A stretch of 40,397 nucleotides of DNA from Candidatus Pacearchaeota archaeon. GTDB lineage: Archaea; Nanobdellota; Nanobdellia; Pacearchaeales; GW2011-AR1. Below are positions 39,905 to 40,397 of this stretch, in pieces. The DNA lies in the NCBI GenBank assembly GCA_016186425.1, contig JACPLR010000013.1:1-40397 (forward strand). Direction: 5' to 3'. Made by a program: the position numbers and the translations under genes. The notes below the pieces were generated by a model. That model had not been told where the DNA came from. It was given only the letters and a program-made list of their open reading frames with translations, and made no database searches. Position 1 is the first letter of the stretch, and each line of letters begins with the position of its first letter.

Positions 39905-40397
39905 CTAAAAAATTCTGACACAAATGAATGCTCCATCATTATTAGGGTTACATAACCATCTATACCCATTCAGAGAGGTTAAAATAACTCCATTTGCCGT
40001 ATAATTTGCTATTTTTAATTTATTATCTTTTATTTCTGAGACAGTTAATGTACTAGCACTAATACTTGCCGCATTACGATCTGTCCCTTTAATACTACTG
40101 TAAGTCATAAGGCTTGGATAAATTGTTACAGATTCAATAGGCAGATTAATTCCAGATCTTGAACTCTTCAGGAAGCTAAAATCATTAATACTCTTCCCAG
40201 ACATATTTAAATCTCCATTAATTTTTACACCTTTAGGTGCTCCAGAATTAATTTCTAAATAATCTGTACCAGAATCTATAATTTTAGATCTAAAGAGCTC
40301 TAATGCAGTTGGTCCATCTTTATCTCCAATAAAACAGAAAGTTCCAGTACTGGTATCGGTACAATATGAAGCAGGTCCACTCGGGCTCAAACCAACA
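39905..40397 (-). CDS. Surface protein (partial, 5' end outside window)
   Basis: About 163 residues are visible, continuing off the window's right edge; a TTG at 40390 is unlikely to be the true start because the frame remains open as VGLSPSGPASYCTD. The conserved block FCFIGDKDGPTALELF, then DYLEINSGAPKGVKINGDL is encoded by the 152-nt region shared with the gene at 34663. After it the sequence diverges (NMSGKSINDF, RSGINLPIES and so on) and ends GYRWLCNPNNDGAFICVRIF. By analogy with the left copy, the missing 5' end should encode an N-terminal membrane anchor. The repeated short hydrophobic/Gly pattern suggests a beta-rich extracellular protein. It is a likely AglB target; no function is known. 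Confidence 0.65.
   Translation of the reverse strand, partial: VGLSPSGPASYCTDTSTGTFCFIGDKDGPTALELFRSKIIDSGTDYLEINSGAPKGVKINGDLNMSGKSINDFSFLKSSRSGINLPIESVTIYPSLMTYSSIKGTDRNAASISASTLTVSEIKDNKLKIANYTANGVILTSLNGYRWLCNPNNDGAFICVRIF
40208..40359 (-). repeat. Duplicated coding block, right copy
   Basis: Partner of 34948-35099 (148/152 identical; 121 consecutive). Outside it the genes diverge: toward the 3' end the two C-terminal domains differ, and toward the 5' end this copy has ~26 extra bases that the left copy lacks. Confidence 0.9.

Noticed and set aside
1-40397. rRNA or tRNA genes
   Set aside because: I saw no cloverleaf-like GC-rich island or conserved rRNA blocks in any gap, though a tRNA with an intron could be missed without a scan.

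Overview
The window looks like part of a small, AT-rich archaeal genome, most probably a DPANN-type archaeon (Woesearchaeota or Pacearchaeota-like; this is inference). It carries an archaeal oligosaccharyltransferase (AglB/STT3), an AglH/Alg7-like lipid-linked sugar-1-phosphate transferase and an archaeal SpoIIM/DUF95 membrane protein. Many genes have a TATA-like box centred about 25-27 nt before the chosen start codon, which implies largely leaderless transcription. No rRNA, tRNA or CRISPR array was seen.

Almost the whole window is a surface-glycan and protein-glycosylation region. Bases 1-5.1 kb hold nucleotide-sugar and precursor genes: the 3' end of gmd, a cupin, an RfaE2-like nucleotidyltransferase, a degenerate NUDIX protein, an epimerase fused to a transketolase N-half, and a shortened transketolase pyrimidine subunit with a Cys-rich tail. 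A MITE-like element sits on the stop codon of that last gene. Bases 5.3-10.4 kb hold a CgeB-like glycosyltransferase, two methyltransferases and a GT2-like protein. Bases 10.4-14.8 kb hold an inositol-monophosphatase-family enzyme, a putative 2H phosphoesterase, a second cupin, an orphan, a HAD phosphatase and a sugar nucleotidyltransferase. Bases 14.9-21.8 kb hold two GT4 enzymes, two GT2 enzymes, two small methyltransferases and a TylCIII-type sugar C-methyltransferase. Bases 21.9-24.8 kb are a partly housekeeping island: queC, an orphan, a 63-aa eIF5A-like mini protein, a GT2 and a small membrane protein. Bases 24.8-28.3 kb hold a second RfaE2-like enzyme, a nucleoside deoxyribosyltransferase, a GT9 (heptosyltransferase-like) enzyme and a multi-span PMT/ArnT-like transferase. 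Bases 28.7-34.6 kb, all on the minus strand, read as an assembly line: methyltransferase, three GT2 enzymes, a Wzx-like flippase and an AglH-like initiating transferase. Bases 34.6-40.4 kb hold aglB with a tiny zinc-ribbon gene, a SpoIIM-family gene, and two related surface-protein genes that share an identical 121-nt block; one of the two is frameshifted.

Together the genes make and modify nucleotide sugars (Gmd, epimerase, nucleotidyltransferases, C-methyltransferase), build a glycan on a lipid carrier (AglH-like, GT2/GT4/GT9), flip it (Wzx-like) and transfer it to protein (AglB). The two Cys-containing surface proteins flanking aglB are plausible glycosylation targets.

The most novel signals are non-genic. 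The first is a dispersed intergenic element, about 150-200 bp, in at least eight places, always at gene 3' ends and never in a divergent promoter region. It has a conserved two-hairpin core with compensatory changes. The second is a 202-bp MITE-like insertion with terminal inverted repeats and a 9-bp target duplication. The third is the duplicated surface-gene cassette around aglB.
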